Source: Clostridium sp. UBA701
GTDB lineage: Bacteria > Bacillota > Clostridia > Clostridiales > Clostridiaceae
Length of the DNA stretch: 29,807 nt
Direction: 5' to 3'
Assembly: GCA_002298125.1 (NCBI GenBank)
Contig: DBMJ01000002.1
Coordinates: 1-29,807 of the forward strand
Positions 15,703 to 22,609 of this stretch are shown in pieces (position 1 is the stretch's first letter; each line of letters begins with the position of its first letter). The notes under the pieces are model-generated. The model saw only the letters and a program-made list of their open reading frames with translations. It searched no databases and was not told the DNA's origin. The translations under genes were made by a program, and so were the position numbers.

Positions 15703-15732
15703 ATGCTATATAAAATAAGGTGGTGTTACTAT

Positions 15733-16833
15733 TTGAATAAAAAAAGAGTTTTATCCGCTGCAGTAGCACTTGGCTTGATTATTTGTACAAGCACTACTGC
15801 ATATGCTGACCGACTACAGGACTTAAAAAATGAAAAAACTAAATATGAACAGGCCATACAGGCTGAAAAACAAAAGAATGGTACTGTAGCAAAACAGATT
15901 GAAGAGATTTCTGGACAAGTAGAAGTGATGGACAGCCAAATTGAAGGTATGATTAGAAAAATTGAAGACAACAAAAAGCAGATGGGTCTTCTTCAAAAGG
16001 ATATAGAGGCAGCAAAAGGCGAAGTTTTGGCTGCTCAACAGAGTATACAGGGAGAGCAGGAGCTTTTCGACAAAAGAATGAAGGTACTCTATACTAAGGG
16101 ATCAAGTAATTACTTGGAAGTCCTTTTAAACTCTCAAGGGTTAACAGATTTCTTCAATAGAATACAATCTCTAAAAAAAGTAGCTGAGTACGATAAAAAA
16201 GTTATGGCAGACCTGAAGGTTAAAAAAGAAGTTGTAGATGCAAAGAAAAGAGAGCTGGATAAAAAAATGGATAGCCTAGTGGCCTTAAAGACTCAGAATG
16301 AAGCTGAATTGGCCAAGCTTAATGCTACAAAAGCATCTCAGAACAATCTAATTAAGCAGCTTAAAGCTCAAAAGGGAAGCTTTGAAGAGAACATAACAAA
16401 TTATACTAAGAAATTAACAAGCATTAACAGCGAAATTGATAGTATTTTAAATCCTCCAAATAGAGGAGGAGCTGGACAGAGCAGCATAGTGAACTATGCT
16501 ATGAAATTTTTAGGAACACCCTATGAATGGGGCGGAAATGGACCAAATACCTTTGATTGTTCTGGCTTTGTCAAATATGTATATAGACAATTCGGTGTTA
16601 ACTTGAATAGAGTTGCTTGTGATCAAGCCACTCAGGGAATGCCGGTATCAAGAGAAAATCTTAAGGCTGGAGACCTAGTATTTTTTAAAAAACCAGGTGA
16701 GGTTATACATCACGTAGGTATGTATGTGGGCAACGGTAATTATATACATGCTCCCCAAACCGGTGATGTAATAAAAATATCTGTACTTGATTACAGAAGC
16801 GACTATTATTGTGCAAGAAGATATATAAATTAA
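15733..16833 (+). CDS. Secreted peptidoglycan hydrolase: coiled coil plus NlpC/P60 domain (PcsB/CwlO-like)
   Basis: A 366-aa exported protein. A signal peptide (1-25, ending TAYA) is followed by a long coiled coil (about 26-245), a short Gly/Pro hinge (NPPNRGGAG) and a C-terminal NlpC/P60 cysteine peptidase domain (about 250-366) with catalytic Cys276 in DCSGF, His327 in HHVGMYVG and His339 in YIHAP. Such D,L-endopeptidases (CwlO, PcsB) cut stem peptides during growth and are usually switched on through the coiled coil by FtsEX. The frame is open from 15640, but AAGGTGGTG (15717-15725) points to the TTG at 15733, which begins a typical signal peptide (NKKRVLSAAVALG). The gene has its own promoter and structured leader, and a terminator after it. 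Confidence 0.92.
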   Translation: MNKKRVLSAAVALGLIICTSTTAYADRLQDLKNEKTKYEQAIQAEKQKNGTVAKQIEEISGQVEVMDSQIEGMIRKIEDNKKQMGLLQKDIEAAKGEVLAAQQSIQGEQELFDKRMKVLYTKGSSNYLEVLLNSQGLTDFFNRIQSLKKVAEYDKKVMADLKVKKEVVDAKKRELDKKMDSLVALKTQNEAELAKLNATKASQNNLIKQLKAQKGSFEENITNYTKKLTSINSEIDSILNPPNRGGAGQSSIVNYAMKFLGTPYEWGGNGPNTFDCSGFVKYVYRQFGVNLNRVACDQATQGMPVSRENLKAGDLVFFKKPGEVIHHVGMYVGNGNYIHAPQTGDVIKISVLDYRSDYYCARRYIN

Positions 16834-16849
16834 TAGGGCTTAATTAATA

Positions 16850-16878
16850 GACAGGCATTATGCCTGTCATTTTTTTAT
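16850..16878 (+). terminator. Terminator of the NlpC/P60 gene
   Basis: GACAGGCA and TGCCTGTC form a perfect 8-bp stem with loop TTA, followed by ATTTTTTTATT. Confidence 0.93.
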
Positions 16879-16888
16879 TCTATAGGGA

Positions 16889-16919
16889 TAAAAAAAGCCC
16901 ACTGAATAAATCAGTGGGT
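16889..16919 (-). terminator. Terminator of abrB
   Basis: On the minus strand CCCACTGA and TCAGTGGG form an 8-bp stem with loop TTTAT, followed by CTTTTTTT. It faces the previous terminator, separating the convergent genes. Confidence 0.92.
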
Positions 16920-16962
16920 AATGTGGTTGGTTCTCAATTTTTAATTTAATATTTTTAGATTA

Positions 16963-17208
16963 TTATCTTCCAGCTTTAATTTCTGCTAGACAGTTTTTGC
17001 ATATGTTCTTTCCTCTGTAGTTGATAACATCTCTAGCATCTCCGCAGAATATGCAAGCAGGTTCATACTTCTTTAAAATTATCTGCTCACCATCTACATA
17101 GATTTCTAGGGCATCCTTTTCTGCAATATCCAGAGTTCTTCTTAACTCGATTGGTATTACAATTCTTCCTAATTCGTCTACTCTTCTTACTACTCCAGTT
17201 GATTTCAT
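16963..17208 (-). CDS. abrB: AbrB-family transition-state regulator with C-terminal Cys pairs
   Basis: An 81-aa DNA-binding protein. Residues 1-50 are the swapped-hairpin AbrB domain (STGVVRRVDELGRIVIPIEL, the family hallmark). The C-terminal part carries Cys52-x2-Cys55 and Cys70-x2-Cys73, a probable zinc ribbon seen in clostridial AbrB/SpoVT-like proteins and absent from B. subtilis AbrB. It likely represses stationary-phase and sporulation genes. GGAGG lies 8 nt before the ATG at 17208; the frame runs further up to 17271 without a site. In B. subtilis abrB also lies beside yabC (rsmI) and points against it, so position supports the call. Confidence 0.93.
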   Translation of the reverse strand: MKSTGVVRRVDELGRIVIPIELRRTLDIAEKDALEIYVDGEQIILKKYEPACIFCGDARDVINYRGKNICKNCLAEIKAGR

Positions 17209-17343
17209 GATTAAATCCTCCTTATTACATGTTTCGACATTGTGCCAATTAAATAATAACAAATATGACATAATAAGTCAATAGGTTATTAATAAATTTT
17301 GCTAATTTAATTACAAATTTAATATGTAATTCCATCTAAAGTT

Positions 17344-17372
17344 AATATACTACCATATAATTCAAATGTCAA
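17344..17372 (-). promoter_or_regulatory. Sigma-A promoter of abrB
   Basis: An exact TTGACA (17372-17367) and TATATT (17349-17344) on the minus strand are 17 nt apart. The leader to the ATG would be about 130 nt. Confidence 0.75.
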
Positions 17373-17383
17373 CACATTTTTTA

Positions 17384-17412
17384 TTGAAAAATACAGTTTT
17401 TTACTGTATCAT
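17384..17412 (+). promoter_or_regulatory. Sigma-A promoter of nurA-herA
   Basis: TTGAAA (17384-17389) and TATCAT (17407-17412) are 17 nt apart, about 30 nt before nurA. It is divergent from the abrB promoter, whose -35 lies 11 nt to its left. Confidence 0.65.
17391..17409. promoter_or_regulatory. Palindromic operator candidate over the nurA-herA promoter
   Basis: ATACAGT (17391-17397) and ACTGTAT (17403-17409) are perfect inverted 7-mers separated by TTTTT. The palindrome fills the spacer between -35 and -10 and enters the -10, where a bound repressor would block RNA polymerase. It does not match the Gram-positive LexA box. A further small palindrome ACGT-GTAA-ACGT lies at 17416-17427. Confidence 0.5.
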
Positions 17413-17441
17413 AAAACGTGTAAACGTAAGGAGGATGTGAT

Positions 17442-18407
17442 ATGCCAGAGCAAAATCAGGGCTTAAAACAGGCCTTAAAGAGCCTAAATACAGAGCTTCA
17501 TCAGATGGAACTAGAAAAAAGTAATATAATGGATATGAAAAAATATATTGTCGAAAGGCTTGGACACATTTTTACAACTCAGAAAGATTTTTTACTTAGA
17601 GAAGGAGAAAATCTTGAAGTATATGGTGTAGATGGTTCAGTATGTGATTATGGTGGTAGCTTTCCACATTACTTTTCTCTCTGCAGAGCCTTAGCAAAAC
17701 CCATGAATGTAAAAAATAAGGAATTTTTTTTAGAGGAAATATACTGTCCATTACTGCAGACGGATATAAAAGAACTAAAGGCTGAGGAGGATGTGAGACG
17801 AAGAAGGCAGGTAATGTCCTCTCTAGAGCTAAAGTGTGCAATTCTGTGCATAAGGGAAGCAAAGCCTCAGCTCCTGCTAATGGATGGCTCCTTAACCCAT
17901 TATCAAATTGACAATGCTGAGCTCTGGGAGGAGCTAGTTAAGGAAGCTAAAGGGCAAACAATAGTCATTGGAATAACGGAAGAAATAAAGACCAAGGATA
18001 TAGGTAAGGCTATCTATGAGGATTTTAACGACCCAGCTTTTTTAAACAGTTATGACAGGGAGCTTATATATGGTATTCTAGAGGAAGGACAGGTACTGTT
18101 TTTAAATGAAGGTTATTCTCAAAAAACTCAACATGGAATAAGAATGGGCTTTGCACGATTTTCAAAGGATATGCAGCTCATTGGACTTGATGTGCTTGAG
18201 GAACAGTATGAGGAGTGCTTAAAGTATCTTTCCCTGCTTTACAATATGACCCCTAGAGGCGGTAGGGGAATACCGCTATGGTTGGATATAGTAGATGCAG
18301 AGGTTAAGATAACCAAGGATATGATAGAGCTCTTAGCTAAGGAATATATAGATATGGAGCTTAGAATGAAATACTTTTCACCAAAGAGAGAGCATAGGAC
18401 TCTTTAA
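17442..18407 (+). CDS. nurA: NurA-domain 5'-3' nuclease
   Basis: A 321-aa protein of the NurA family, Mn2+-dependent nucleases that work with the HerA translocase on DNA ends. The two acidic landmarks are present: Asp64 in EVYGVDGSVCDYGG and Asp148 in LLLMDGSLTHYQ, with a C-terminal Asp in LWLDIVDAEV (about 285). An N-terminal coiled helix (about 5-45) precedes the domain, as in other members. AAGGAGGATGTGAT leads to the ATG. herA follows 38 nt later on the same strand, which settles the pairing. In archaea NurA-HerA resects breaks with Mre11-Rad50; in Firmicutes the role is less clear. Confidence 0.85.
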   Translation: MPEQNQGLKQALKSLNTELHQMELEKSNIMDMKKYIVERLGHIFTTQKDFLLREGENLEVYGVDGSVCDYGGSFPHYFSLCRALAKPMNVKNKEFFLEEIYCPLLQTDIKELKAEEDVRRRRQVMSSLELKCAILCIREAKPQLLLMDGSLTHYQIDNAELWEELVKEAKGQTIVIGITEEIKTKDIGKAIYEDFNDPAFLNSYDRELIYGILEEGQVLFLNEGYSQKTQHGIRMGFARFSKDMQLIGLDVLEEQYEECLKYLSLLYNMTPRGGRGIPLWLDIVDAEVKITKDMIELLAKEYIDMELRMKYFSPKREHRTL

Positions 18408-18451
18408 AATACTCCTTTAGAGGAGAAACAATAAGGTTTGGAGGGATGGAT

Positions 18452-20275
18452 ATGCAGGTTGTGGGAATTACCACTCAACAGGAGGTTTATGGGGTGTCTG
18501 ATAAATCCCCCTTTAAGATTTCACAGATATTGGTAATAGAGGATAAAAGACAGAAGATGCTCTTGGGGGAGGTAACAGAAACCTCAGCTTATAACAGATA
18601 TCTGCCGCTTAACATGGAGTCTTCTTTAATAGAAGCCTCTTTGCTGGAATCTTTAAAAAGACTGGGGTATTCTATTGAGGATGAAACCCTTTATCTTTGT
18701 AAGATAAGACTTTTAGAGGAAGCGGACTATCCAGTAGAAACAGGTAGTGCAATAAGATATCCTATTTTTCCCGAGGTTGAAAAGCTCCTGCTAAGATGTG
18801 CTCCAGAGGAGGGGTTAACCCTAGGAAGTATTAAGAGTACGGAGGAGCTATACCCTACTGCGCCTAACAAGCTTAGGGATATTTTCCATCTATTTAAGGA
18901 AGGGAGACTACTAGAGCAAAGTACCATTCCCTATATCTTTGATATAAAATCTATGCAGCAGTATCCACACATCGGAATATTTGGAGGATCTGGCTCAGGT
19001 AAATCCTTTGGACTGAGAGTTATATTAGAAGAGCTTATGAAACTTCAGCTTCCCACAGTGGTAATCGACCCTCACTACGAAATGGACTTTAGTGAGAAAA
19101 GTGAGATAGGTGAGGACTTTAAGGAGAGGTTTACCTGCCTTACCATAGGAAGGCACATAGGAGTGCGTTTTGAAAGACTTACAGACAGAGAGCTAATAAG
19201 TATAGTAGGGGCAGCTACCTCTGGTAATCTGACAGATCCTATGAGGGCAGTAATACAAAATCTATATAAGAAAAATGATACTTATTCCACCTTTAGCTTT
19301 AGGATTAATCTCTTAAAGGAAGCCATGGATATAGGAAGTGAAAATAAAATTCAGGACAAATTAAGAAAGTGTGACAATGCTCAGGAGAAGGAGAGATTGG
19401 AGGAGGCTTTAGAGCTTTATCAAAAGCATGGAGATTTACCCTCCTCCTCTGTCTCAGGAGTAATATGGAGGCTAAACAAGCTATACCATGATGGTTTGTT
19501 TTCAAACGATATAATACCTGTAGAGCAGTCTATATCTGAAGGCAAGCTGGTGGTGATTCAAGGCCCTATGAAGCTCTTAAACGTATTTTCTACTTATCTT
19601 ATAAGCAATCTATACTATAAGAGAAGAGATTACAAGGATGCACAGTTTCGAGGAGAAAAGGGGAGCTTTTTTCCACCCTTCATTTTGGTGGCAGATGAGT
19701 CCCATAATTTTGCGCCTAAAGGCTATGACAGCTCCTCAAAGGGAATAATAAAGGAAATAGCTCAAGAGGGAAGAAAGTATGGAGTATTTCTCCTTTTAGC
19801 GACCCAAAGACCTGCCCTGCTAGATGAGACAATAACTGCTCAATTAAATACTAAAATTGTATTTAGAACCGTTAGGGCTTCAGATATAGAAACCATAAAG
19901 GAAGAGACAGATATATCTAGTCAGGAAGCTAAGAGACTTCCATATCTCCCATCGGGAGATGCCTTTGTCTCTTCAGCCATAACAGGAAGAACTACCTCTA
20001 TCAGAGTAAGGATGTCAAAGACCATAAGTCCTCATCAAGAAAATCCTTTTGAAGAGTGGAGCAGCTATCGTTCTTCAAGGGAAGACAGCTTTTTCGAAAT
20101 GATAAAAAAGGTGCTTCCACTTATGCCCACTGAGCTGCTTAAGGCAACAAAAGAGCTGAACATGGCAGGGGTTAATATTAATGTGGAGGAGCTTGTAGAA
20201 AGGCTTGATAAATTGTGTGAAAATAATAAAATTACCAAGAGGAGAACTCCATTTGGCGATCAATATATGGTATAA
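18452..20275 (+). CDS. herA: HerA-like hexameric DNA translocase (DUF87/FtsK-like ATPase)
   Basis: A 607-aa ATPase. The N-terminal 110 residues form the beta-rich HAS-barrel region; the RecA-like core carries Walker A GGSGSGKS (Lys184) and Walker B ILVADESHN with Asp415-Glu416, followed by EGRKYGVFLLLATQRPA and the arginine-rich RTTSIRVRMSK tail. It would drive DNA through the NurA nuclease as a hexameric ring. GGAGGG (18440-18445) abuts the ATG at 18446, so the ATG at 18452, 6 nt further, is the likelier start. A helical insertion (about 290-330, NAQEKERLEEALELYQKHG) lies between the Walker motifs. Some HerA pairs act in phage defence; nothing else here says so. Confidence 0.87.
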   Translation: MQVVGITTQQEVYGVSDKSPFKISQILVIEDKRQKMLLGEVTETSAYNRYLPLNMESSLIEASLLESLKRLGYSIEDETLYLCKIRLLEEADYPVETGSAIRYPIFPEVEKLLLRCAPEEGLTLGSIKSTEELYPTAPNKLRDIFHLFKEGRLLEQSTIPYIFDIKSMQQYPHIGIFGGSGSGKSFGLRVILEELMKLQLPTVVIDPHYEMDFSEKSEIGEDFKERFTCLTIGRHIGVRFERLTDRELISIVGAATSGNLTDPMRAVIQNLYKKNDTYSTFSFRINLLKEAMDIGSENKIQDKLRKCDNAQEKERLEEALELYQKHGDLPSSSVSGVIWRLNKLYHDGLFSNDIIPVEQSISEGKLVVIQGPMKLLNVFSTYLISNLYYKRRDYKDAQFRGEKGSFFPPFILVADESHNFAPKGYDSSSKGIIKEIAQEGRKYGVFLLLATQRPALLDETITAQLNTKIVFRTVRASDIETIKEETDISSQEAKRLPYLPSGDAFVSSAITGRTTSIRVRMSKTISPHQENPFEEWSSYRSSREDSFFEMIKKVLPLMPTELLKATKELNMAGVNINVEELVERLDKLCENNKITKRRTPFGDQYMV

Positions 20276-20310
20276 TTAAAGTTAATTTATAATAATTGGA
20301 GGGATATTCT

Positions 20311-20958
20311 ATGAAAATATTTATTGATACTGCTAATGTAGAAGAGATTAGAAAAGCTGCTGAACTAGGGGTAATTGATGGTGTAACTACTAATCCTTCA
20401 TTGATAGCAAGGGAAGGAAGAGACTTAAAGGAAGTTATAGGAGAAATCTGTAGTATAGTTGACGGGCCCATAAGTGCAGAGGTCATGAGTCTAGAAGCAG
20501 ATGGAATGATAAAGGAGGCCAGAGAGCTTTCAAAGCTTCACAAAAATGTAGTTGTTAAAATACCAATGTGTGCAGAGGCTCTAAAGGCTGTAAGTGTGGT
20601 TTCAAAAGAGGGCATAAAGACCAATGTGACACTTATATTCTCAGCACAGCAGGCACTGCTTGCAGCAAAGGCTGGAGCTACATACGTAAGTCCTTTTATG
20701 GGTAGATTAGATGATATAGGAAATGGCGGCATTCAGGTTATAGAGGATATTGTTCAGGTATTTGATTTCTATGGCTATGAAACAGAGATAATTTCTGCCA
20801 GCATAAGACATCCAATGCACGTTCTTGATTGTGCTAAGGCAGGCTCTCATATAGCTACTATTCCATACAAGGTAATAGTTCAAATGATAAAGCACCCTTT
20901 GACAGATGCAGGTATTGAGAAGTTTGTAGAAGATTATAACAAGAGTCAAGGAAAATAG
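20311..20958 (+). CDS. tal: Transaldolase, small TalC/FSA type
   Basis: A 215-aa TIM-barrel aldolase of the small transaldolase group, linking pentose phosphates to glycolysis. The Schiff-base lysine is Lys83 in VVKIPM. Two positions discriminate within the family: Glu57 in ISAEVM and Phe129 in VSPFMGRLDD are those of true transaldolases, where fructose-6-phosphate aldolases have Gln and Tyr. So transaldolase activity is expected. GGAGGG lies 7 nt before the ATG at 20311; an earlier in-frame start at 20296 has no site. It follows herA by 35 nt and may be read with it, although TATAAT at 20288 suggests possible independent expression. Confidence 0.93.
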   Translation: MKIFIDTANVEEIRKAAELGVIDGVTTNPSLIAREGRDLKEVIGEICSIVDGPISAEVMSLEADGMIKEARELSKLHKNVVVKIPMCAEALKAVSVVSKEGIKTNVTLIFSAQQALLAAKAGATYVSPFMGRLDDIGNGGIQVIEDIVQVFDFYGYETEIISASIRHPMHVLDCAKAGSHIATIPYKVIVQMIKHPLTDAGIEKFVEDYNKSQGK

Positions 20959-20962
20959 GCAT

Positions 20963-21006
20963 TAAAATACCCTATCGCAGTTATTATGCGGTGGGGTATT
21001 TTATTT
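20963..21006 (+). terminator. Terminator of tal
   Basis: AAAATACCC-TATCGCA pairs with TGCGGTG-GGGTATTTT around GTTATTA, with a T-rich end, directly after the stop codon. Confidence 0.88.
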
Positions 21007-21151
21007 TGGAATGATTATAAAAAAATTGATATAACATTTTACAGAAAATGGTCCATTAAGTGCTATAGGCAAAATATAAATAATTGATTCTTCGAAAATA
21101 TGAAGGACATCCTGCATCAAACATCATGTATTCCACAAGTTATTAGACAAG

Positions 21152-21295
21152 TTATCAACATAATAAATGTGGATAATGTGAATAAAAAAAATATGAAAAT
21201 GCTGTACACAAGAAGATGAGTAATCTTGGACTTATCCACAAAAAATGTGGATTAAATTCGTAATTCTGTGGATAGTTGTGGATTGATGTGGATAA
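21152..21295. other. DnaA-box cluster
   Basis: Seven DnaA-box-like 9-mers lie within 144 bp. Exact TTATCCACA boxes: 21232-21240 (+), 21168-21176 (-) and 21287-21295 (-). One-mismatch forms: TTATCAACA 21152-21160 (+), TGTGGATTA 21246-21254 (-), TGTGGATAG 21267-21275 (-). A two-mismatch form TGTGGATTG lies at 21277-21285 (-). The last three follow at exactly 10-bp steps on one face of the helix. An AT-rich stretch follows (21300-21400). dnaA and dnaN are not nearby, so this is either a secondary or relocated origin element, a DnaA-titrating cluster, or a DnaA-controlled promoter for the gene at 21453. The remainder of the 494-nt gene-free stretch holds no other feature I can support. Confidence 0.8.
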
Positions 21296-21398
21296 CTATC
21301 TGTATATAAAATGATATGAAAGGACTTGTTATTACAATTTTCATTATTCTTGTCGAATAATAAGATATAAATTCAAGTAGTAATTTTTTTACATTATA

Positions 21399-21427
21399 TT
21401 GATACGAACATATGTTTGGTATAAAAT
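21399..21427 (+). promoter_or_regulatory. Sigma-A promoter of the ComK-like gene
   Basis: TTGATA (21399-21404) and TAAAAT (21422-21427) are 17 nt apart; a TATAAA two bases earlier gives a 15-nt alternative. It lies about 100 nt to the right of the last DnaA box. Confidence 0.6.
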
Positions 21428-21452
21428 AGTAGTTACCATAGGGGGTGTTACT

Positions 21453-21923
21453 ATTAGATACGAATACATAAGAATGCTTAAGGACTGCAATGCTTTTGTG
21501 CCATGCTATTTGCAGCATCGTGGAAAGGTAACTAAGCTTTATTTTTCCTCGGGGGAATGTGACTATGTTGATTATTCCACAGCAAAAGTACTTAAAGACT
21601 ACTGTGCAATTAATATGCGATGCATGAGAAGTATAAAAAAGCGCTGCCAAAATATCACAGGCAGAAAAAATATAGTGCCGCTGTATATAAAAGAAACAGG
21701 AATTTTACTTCCTGTTAAGACAATATTGCCTCGTGCAGAGGGAGATAAATGCATTGGATATGTAAATATGCAGGAGATAGAACGTATACACTACGAAAAC
21801 AGAGAAATAAAGCTAAAATCAGGGCAGCGTATATTTTTTCTTGAAAGGGCTGAAACCGTAAAAAAGAGGATAGGCGATTGTGAGGCCATTAAATTAAGCT
21901 TTGAAGAAGCCCCTACTCCTTAA
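21453..21923 (+). CDS. ComK-like protein, probable ATT start codon
   Basis: A product of about 156 aa resembling the ComK family of competence activators. The common pattern is an N-terminal YE motif, a central ITGRKNIVPLYI, then ILLPVKTILPR..GDKCIGYVN (B. subtilis ComK has IFLFPTLSSTRP..CGWIS) and a closing IKLKSGQRIFFLER. The assignment rests on this pattern only. The frame is open from a TTG at 21399, but that codon is inside the promoter -35. The ribosome site AGGGGG (21440-21445) sits 7 nt before ATT 21453, in frame and next to the RYEY that aligns with ComK; the first ATG (21474) lacks a site. It is a single-gene unit between a DnaA-box cluster and a terminator overlapping its end. Confidence 0.6.
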   Translation: MRYEYIRMLKDCNAFVPCYLQHRGKVTKLYFSSGECDYVDYSTAKVLKDYCAINMRCMRSIKKRCQNITGRKNIVPLYIKETGILLPVKTILPRAEGDKCIGYVNMQEIERIHYENREIKLKSGQRIFFLERAETVKKRIGDCEAIKLSFEEAPTP

Positions 21924-21941
21924 TAATGGAGAGGGGCTTTT
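21906..21941. terminator. Terminator shared by the convergent ComK-like gene and the pspA operon
   Basis: AAGCCCC-T-A-CTCC pairs with GGAG-A-GGGGCTT around TTAATAAT, with A- and T-rich ends. The left arm lies within the last codons of the ComK-like gene, whose stop is in the loop. The leftward operon ends 6 nt beyond it. Confidence 0.85.
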
Positions 21942-21946
21942 AAATA

Positions 21947-22600
21947 TCAGTATTTTGATGACTCATAAGTGGAGGCTATGAGATCAAATTCTGCTTCGTC
22001 AGAGATTTCTCCATAGCTATCCTCTACTATTCCAGGATTGTAATAAAGTATAAATTTGTCCTTGTTTATCAGATGCTCAATTACAATATATTTTTGTTCT
22101 TTTGTACAATCCTGCAGCACAGCAAGTACTTTATAGTTAGCTAGTTCACCAGTTCTATCATTGTTTAGGGGTATGATAAAATTATCTGGCAGCGTAAGGT
22201 TTAATTTAGACTTATCACAGTACTTTATTTTAGAAAGGGGCCTGCAGCCTTCACAACTATCAAAGCTACACTCTGATATGCAGTTTAGACAACTGCACTT
22301 TGAGCAGTGCTCTAGTTGGGAGAAGGCCTCCATATTTGAAGACTTATAGTCCTTAAGCAGGTCGATATACTTGTTGTGGCTAAGCTTTGAGAAAAAGCCT
22401 GATTGCCTATCCTCTCTTTCAGCAGAGTCTAACAACTCCATATATTTCTTAAGTACCGCAAGAGCCTTTACATAGCTCCTGTTGTTCAGTATTTCCTTAG
22501 AGAGGAAGGAGGATATGTTATCTATGGCGTAATTTATATCAACATAGATTTTGCCCCAGATGTCTCTTTCCTGCTGAACATATTCTGATACCTTGCTCAT
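21947..22600 (-). CDS. Cys-rich hypothetical protein (possible zinc module plus DUF1292-like tail)
   Basis: I do not recognise the full protein. The 217-aa product has a helical N-terminal half (about 1-95), a central cluster of nine cysteines within about 30 residues (HCSKCSCLNCISEC, SFDSCEGC, YCDKS), probably binding zinc or an Fe-S cluster, and a C-terminal beta-rich part (YKVLAVLQDCTKEQKYIVIE) that resembles DUF1292 proteins. It follows pspA by 9 nt in the same direction; AGGTGATG next to the pspA stop makes the ATG at 22600 the start. The position suggests a partner in the same envelope-stress response, but this is inference. Confidence 0.75.
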   Translation of the reverse strand: MSKVSEYVQQERDIWGKIYVDINYAIDNISSFLSKEILNNRSYVKALAVLKKYMELLDSAEREDRQSGFFSKLSHNKYIDLLKDYKSSNMEAFSQLEHCSKCSCLNCISECSFDSCEGCRPLSKIKYCDKSKLNLTLPDNFIIPLNNDRTGELANYKVLAVLQDCTKEQKYIVIEHLINKDKFILYYNPGIVEDSYGEISDEAEFDLIASTYESSKY

Positions 22601-22609
22601 TATCATCAC

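Noticed and set aside
15640..15732. N-terminal extension of the NlpC/P60 protein from ATG 15640
   Set aside because: No ribosome site; it would cover the structured leader and bury the signal peptide. TTG 15733 has a good site.
17442..20275. Multi-gene phage-defence island
   Set aside because: Only the NurA-HerA pair is present; no Sir2, DUF4297, recombinase, toxin or att sites were seen around it.
20311..20958. Fructose-6-phosphate aldolase
   Set aside because: The discriminating residues are Glu57 and Phe129, as in transaldolases, not Gln and Tyr.
21399..21452. TTG at 21399 as start of the ComK-like protein
   Set aside because: The codon is the -35 hexamer of the likely promoter and no ribosome site precedes it.
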